Assembly (NCBI GenBank): GCA_023412475.1
Contig: JAEYNR010000009.1
Location: forward strand, 1 to 64,000
Direction of reading: 5' to 3'
Source: Fibrobacterota bacterium
Lineage (GTDB): Bacteria; Fibrobacterota; Chitinivibrionia; Chitinivibrionales; Chitinispirillaceae
Length of the DNA stretch: 64,000 bases
Below, one piece after another: positions 61,216 to 64,000 of this stretch. Position 1 is the first letter of the stretch; the number at the start of each line of letters is the position of its first letter. The translations under genes and the position numbers were made by a program. The notes beneath the pieces are model-generated. The model made no database searches and was not told the DNA's origin. It saw only the letters and a program-made list of their open reading frames with translations.

Positions 61216-61244
61216 TTATCAATTTACTTGCTATCCATTATAAG
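61216..61244 (+). promoter_or_regulatory. Possible sigma-70 promoter of the HTH gene
   Basis: TTATCA (61216-61221), 17-bp spacer, TATAAG (61239-61244). An overlapping alternative TTGCTA-N17-TACTAT lies 12 bp downstream. Both are only moderate matches. Confidence 0.35.
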
Positions 61245-61301
61245 AGATGCTACTATAAAGTTCTTTTTTATTTTACCACCAGTTGAAAGGAGATGCTGAA
61301 A

Positions 61302-61610
61302 ATGGCAAGAATCAGCAAATCGGAGCTGATCAGACTTCAGAAAAAATTCAAAACTGACGCTCGAATCGGTGAGGAATTTGGAATCACCAGGCAAGCTGTT
61401 CATCAGCTTAGAAAAAAGTACGGCATTGAATCAAGAACCGCCGGCAATCCAGAAAGAAACAAAGAGATGGTTGCCTTACGCGATTCTGGACACAGTGTAG
61501 AAGCAATTGCAAAAAAATACAAGCTTTCGATTCCTCAGACCTATAGGATTCTGAAGGAAACAGCGATCGCAATGAAACCAGCCAAAAAAAGGGCTGCCAA
61601 AAAAAGGTAA
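61302..61610 (+). CDS. Small helix-turn-helix protein with lysine-rich tail
   Basis: 102 residues with two helix-turn-helix motifs: 'DARIGEEFGITRQAVHQLRKKYG' in pieces (~18-40) and 'HSVEAIAKKYKLSIPQTYRIL' (~64-84), followed by 'KPAKKRAAKKR'. It resembles the DNA-binding part of resolvases/transposases and phage-type regulators, and probably binds DNA; the target is unknown. The ATG at 61302 is 9 nt from AAAGGAG; the upstream ATG at 61293 abuts the Shine-Dalgarno and is rejected. A strong intrinsic terminator follows. Confidence 0.8.
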   Translation: MARISKSELIRLQKKFKTDARIGEEFGITRQAVHQLRKKYGIESRTAGNPERNKEMVALRDSGHSVEAIAKKYKLSIPQTYRILKETAIAMKPAKKRAAKKR

Positions 61611-61616
61611 TTGTCT

Positions 61617-61663
61617 AAAGGCCCCGTTTTTCTTAAGAGAGAAACCGGGGCCTTTGTTTTTTC
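61617..61663 (+). terminator. Intrinsic terminator after HTH gene
   Basis: AAAGGCCCCG (61617-61626) and CGGGGCCTTT (61646-61655) form a perfect stem, with a further GTTTTTCT/AGAGAAAC-like inner pairing, followed by GTTTTTTC. Classic Rho-independent structure; the A-rich upstream side may also serve the convergent ferredoxin gene. Confidence 0.92.
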
Positions 61664-61701
61664 TCTGCTTTATTTGCTTTTATTGAAAATATATTCCTCA
61701 A

Positions 61702-61899
61702 TTAAACTTGACAGTATATCTTAATGGCATTCTCTGGACAATTATCAGCCGCATTCTGATATTCTTGTTCATACCAGGATGGAATTGATTTGTGTCTTGG
61801 AACCGCTTTTGCATCGGTACTCATATCAAAAGCATCAGGACATATACTGGCACATAATCCGCACCCTGTACAGATATCATTATCAACTATCACTCGCAT
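61702..61899 (-). CDS. Ferredoxin, 4Fe-4S single-cluster type
   Basis: 65 residues: 'MRVIVDNDICTGCGLCASICPDAF' (in pieces) carries the CxxCxxC..CP ligands (C10, C13, C16, and C20 before P), with a second-half Cys in 'DNCPENAI' near residue 54. This is the monocluster ferredoxin (Fer4_13/15) pattern of anaerobes such as Thermotoga and Clostridia. The frame is open from 61923, but the ATG at 61899 has GGGGGAT upstream. It works as a low-potential electron carrier. Confidence 0.92.
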   Translation of the reverse strand: MRVIVDNDICTGCGLCASICPDAFDMSTDAKAVPRHKSIPSWYEQEYQNAADNCPENAIKIYCQV

Positions 61900-62558
61900 T
61901 TTATCCCCCGGTAAACAGTCCAAGTTAACCTACACACCGGTGATGGTTCTGCAATCAGGATGCCAAAATAAACCCTTTCATTTATAGTTTCAGCTTTCAT
62001 ACCGAAAGCAACATCCGTACCAGAAGCCCACACTTAGTTATTCCGGCAATTAATTAAACATCGTAACTACTCAAGTTATCCGAGTAGCAAAAAAACAACG
62101 TAATAATTTCAAAACAATATCTAAACGAAAAATCGGAAATGAAAAAAAACTTTTTTCTTCAGGGCTTACCTGATTAGACATTCTATTTTTGATTCTATTC
62201 TTATTGTTTCTGATTTTTTACAAGATATTTGTTTCAAGTGCTACAGTAGTTACTACTAATATCAATCCTAAACAAACTCCAAATCTCAAATTACAAATCT
62301 TAAACAAAGTCCAAATAAGAAAATCCTAAATTCTAAACAGAAATAGGATCGTTTCAACGTAGCTAAAGGATTTCAATTTGGATTTGTTTGGCTTTTTTCT
62401 GTTCTTTAATAATGGGTAACATTTAATTACCGGAGCAATAACATTGGCGGCACATCATTTGCATGGTTTAAAAAAGAGAAAAGGGACGCAGATTTTTTTT
62501 AAAATGAGAAACAGATAAGAGAAAAACAGCCCAAACAATTCACTCTGCAGAATACAAA
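61900..62558. other. Long gap with dispersed repeat before mlaE
   Basis: 659 bp without a gene. About 62221-62445 is a long copy of the dispersed repeat; the rest is AT-rich. No tRNA or riboswitch is recognised. Confidence 0.5.
62221..62445 (+). repeat. Dispersed intergenic repeat, copy F
   Basis: A long, internally repetitive copy with TTTCAAGTGCTACAG, AATCCTAAACAAACTCC, AAATTACAAATCTTAAAC, then core CTAAACAGAAATAGGATCG / TTTCAACGTAGCTAAAGG, and GTTCTTTAATAATGGG / AACATTTAATTACCGG shared with copy D. Confidence 0.75.
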
Positions 62559-63338
62559 ATGGAAAGAATTAACCGGGCATTAAAACTGGTTATCAGTGAA
62601 TTACAGAATTTCTGTTTTCTGGTGCTTCAGAGCGTGGTCAATCTTATCAAACGCCCTGTTTACCTGAGGGATTTGATAGAGCAGATGGATTACACCGGAG
62701 CAGGCACCATGCTCATTATAACTCTGGTAGCCCTTTTTGTAGGGATGGCGCTATCTCTTCAGATTGCTGCAGAGTTCTCTATACTGGGAATGCAAATGTA
62801 TACCGGGAGAGTGGTAGGAATTTCCATTATAAGTGAAATTGGACCAGTCACAGCAGCTCTGGTATTTGCAGGAAGAGCGGGTTCGGGGATGGCCTCAGAG
62901 TTGGGAACGCTAGTCTTACGCCATCAGGTAGACACTCTCAGGGTATTCGGTATCGACCCTGTAAAAAAACTTATTACTCCACGGGTTATTGGTTCCATTT
63001 TTATGCTTCCCGCTCTGACAATCATTGCAGATATGGTTTCGCTTCTTGGAGCGTATTACATCGTTACAGTGGTCAACAACCAGAGCAGTACCGTTTACTG
63101 GGATTCAATCCGACTCATCTTAGTTCCCCAATATGTTTTCTCCGGCACTATAAAACCCTTCATCTTCGGGCTAATAATCGCTTCAATTAGCTGCTACACC
63201 GGCTTTACCACCAAAGGAGGAGCTGTAGGCTTGAAAAGCTCCACAACCAGAGCATTTGTGCTTTCCACCATCTTGATCATTTTTTGCGATTTTGTTATCA
63301 CAAAAATCATACTATTTACATTTGGGTACCCAGTATGA
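62559..63338 (+). CDS. mlaE: MlaE-family ABC transporter permease
   Basis: The 259-residue membrane protein has about five hydrophobic segments and the MlaE/YrbE pattern: 'VALFVGMALSLQIAAEF' near 56-72, 'ISIISEIGPVTAALVFAGRAGSGMASELG' (in pieces, ~88-118) and 'FWDS..'-type 'TKGGAVGLKSSTTRAFVLS' near 222-240. MlaE/MlaF move phospholipids between the inner and outer membrane, so this supports a diderm cell. It overlaps the ATPase gene by 4 bp (ATGA). Confidence 0.93.
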   Translation: MERINRALKLVISELQNFCFLVLQSVVNLIKRPVYLRDLIEQMDYTGAGTMLIITLVALFVGMALSLQIAAEFSILGMQMYTGRVVGISIISEIGPVTAALVFAGRAGSGMASELGTLVLRHQVDTLRVFGIDPVKKLITPRVIGSIFMLPALTIIADMVSLLGAYYIVTVVNNQSSTVYWDSIRLILVPQYVFSGTIKPFIFGLIIASISCYTGFTTKGGAVGLKSSTTRAFVLSTILIIFCDFVITKIILFTFGYPV

Positions 63339-64000
63339 ACATAGTGTTTGATAATATCTGCTTTTCCAGAGGTAATCGACAGATTCTAAATAATATAAGC
63401 TTTCATTTCAACAACAATGAAACCATTGCCATCATGGGAGGAAGCGGAGAAGGTAAAACCACTATTCTCCGTCTTCTTATGCGTCTTCTCAAACCAGATA
63501 ATGGAAGAATTCTTATCGATGATGAGGATATTACGATTAAAACCGAAGAACAACTACGCCCTATTCGCCGTAAATTCACCATAGTCTTTCAGGACGGTGC
63601 TCTTTTCGATTCGCTTACCGTAAAAGAAAATGTAGCTTTTTATATGAGAGAATACACTCATATGAGCGAAGAAGAAATCGATAACAACGTCCGTAAACTC
63701 TTGGGTTTTGTTGGTGTAGAACATGCAATCAATCTTATGCCCGAAGAACTGAGTGGAGGAATGCAGCGCAGGGTAGCAATTGCCAGAGCTCTTGCGGTAC
63801 AAAAGCCTCTCATGTTTTTATACGATGAACCAACCAGCGATCTTGATCCATTCAATGCAGCCAGAATCCGTGAACTAATCCTCAATCTTAGCAACTCCAA
63901 GCGGGGATTTATCGTAGTAACTCACGAAATCCTAGATGCCCTTAAACTGGCCCGTCGTTTCATCTTTCTGAAAGGAGGTTCTATCCTCTTTGACGGCAAC
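63335..64000 (+). CDS. mlaF: MlaF-family ABC transporter ATPase (3' end outside window)
   Basis: 222 codons are visible, open at the right edge. The start ATG overlaps the mlaE stop. Walker A 'GGSGEGKTT' lies near residues 35-43, Q-loop 'VFQDGALFDSL' near 87-97, signature 'LSGGMQRR' near 137-144, Walker B 'LMFLYDEP' near 157-164, D-loop 'SDLDP' and H-loop 'VVTHE' near 194-198. The 'FQDGALFDSLTV' segment is typical of MlaF/Ttg2A. The MlaD substrate-binding gene probably follows outside. Confidence 0.95.
   Translation, partial: MNIVFDNICFSRGNRQILNNISFHFNNNETIAIMGGSGEGKTTILRLLMRLLKPDNGRILIDDEDITIKTEEQLRPIRRKFTIVFQDGALFDSLTVKENVAFYMREYTHMSEEEIDNNVRKLLGFVGVEHAINLMPEELSGGMQRRVAIARALAVQKPLMFLYDEPTSDLDPFNAARIRELILNLSNSKRGFIVVTHEILDALKLARRFIFLKGGSILFDGN

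Larger units (their letters stand above)
60627..61301. other. Long gap with hairpin and dispersed repeat
   Basis: 675 bp without a confident gene. It contains the aspartate kinase terminator-like hairpin, copy E of the dispersed repeat, an ambiguous ~40-codon frame (60925-61047, CTG or internal GTG start, AAGGAG nearby) that I do not call, and a promoter for the HTH gene. Confidence 0.5.

Overview
The window looks like a chromosomal segment of a motile, Gram-negative, polysaccharide-degrading bacterium. The outer-membrane assembly protein, the MlaE/MlaF lipid transporter genes, the type IV pilus genes and the many secreted proteins with T9SS-like C-terminal tails point to a didermic cell. The flagellar gene order is of the spirochaete type. 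There are modular GH43/GH30/CBM6 enzymes but no SusC/SusD pair. Together this suggests the Fibrobacterota (Chitinispirillia-like) or a nearby lineage of the FCB group. That assignment is inference; no 16S rRNA gene is present.

Layout. 1-5.3 kb: end of a secreted FlgD-Ig protein, an RRM protein, RNase P RNA, a BamA-like protein, and an HDOD protein with a small basic protein. 4.2-10 kb (minus strand): flagellar block flhA-flhF-flhG-127 aa membrane protein-fliA. 10-33.5 kb: an accessory island with msrB, a repeat-rich gene-poor stretch, a brkB/yihY gene, a secreted dihaem beta-propeller protein and six secreted xylan-type enzymes (beta-helix/GH141-like, CE6-type esterase, three GH43, GH30, GH43-like), closed by a second, closely related brkB. 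33.6-48.4 kb (minus strand): the other flagellar block, motE-like-fliK-flgD-flagellar operon protein-flgE-flbD-motA-motB-fliL-fliM-fliY-fliO-fliP-fliQ-fliR-flhB, with a good sigma-54 type promoter in front. 48.5-53.3 kb: small accessory genes (NTF2-like, PRC-barrel, ankyrin, SPOR, and an exported protein that probably uses an ATT start). 53.4-57.9 kb: pilB-pilT-pilC, then flgM behind an excellent sigma-28 promoter. 58.2-64 kb: AraC regulator, aspartate kinase, HTH protein, ferredoxin, mlaE-mlaF.

How it fits together. The flagellar order around the island is the one known from spirochaete fla operons, where flhB is followed directly by flhA. Here the xylan island sits exactly between the two, framed by paralogous brkB genes. 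Several island genes carry the same 19-bp inverted repeat (TGTTCC-N7-GGAACA) upstream, suggesting a dedicated regulon. The enzymes share interchangeable modules: CBM6, an InlB-type repeat, a CenC-like carbohydrate-binding module and a sorting tail. FliA (made from the flhA block) and its antagonist FlgM (own sigma-28 promoter) form the usual late-flagellar switch. An AT-rich dispersed intergenic repeat occurs at least six times and marks the accessory gaps.
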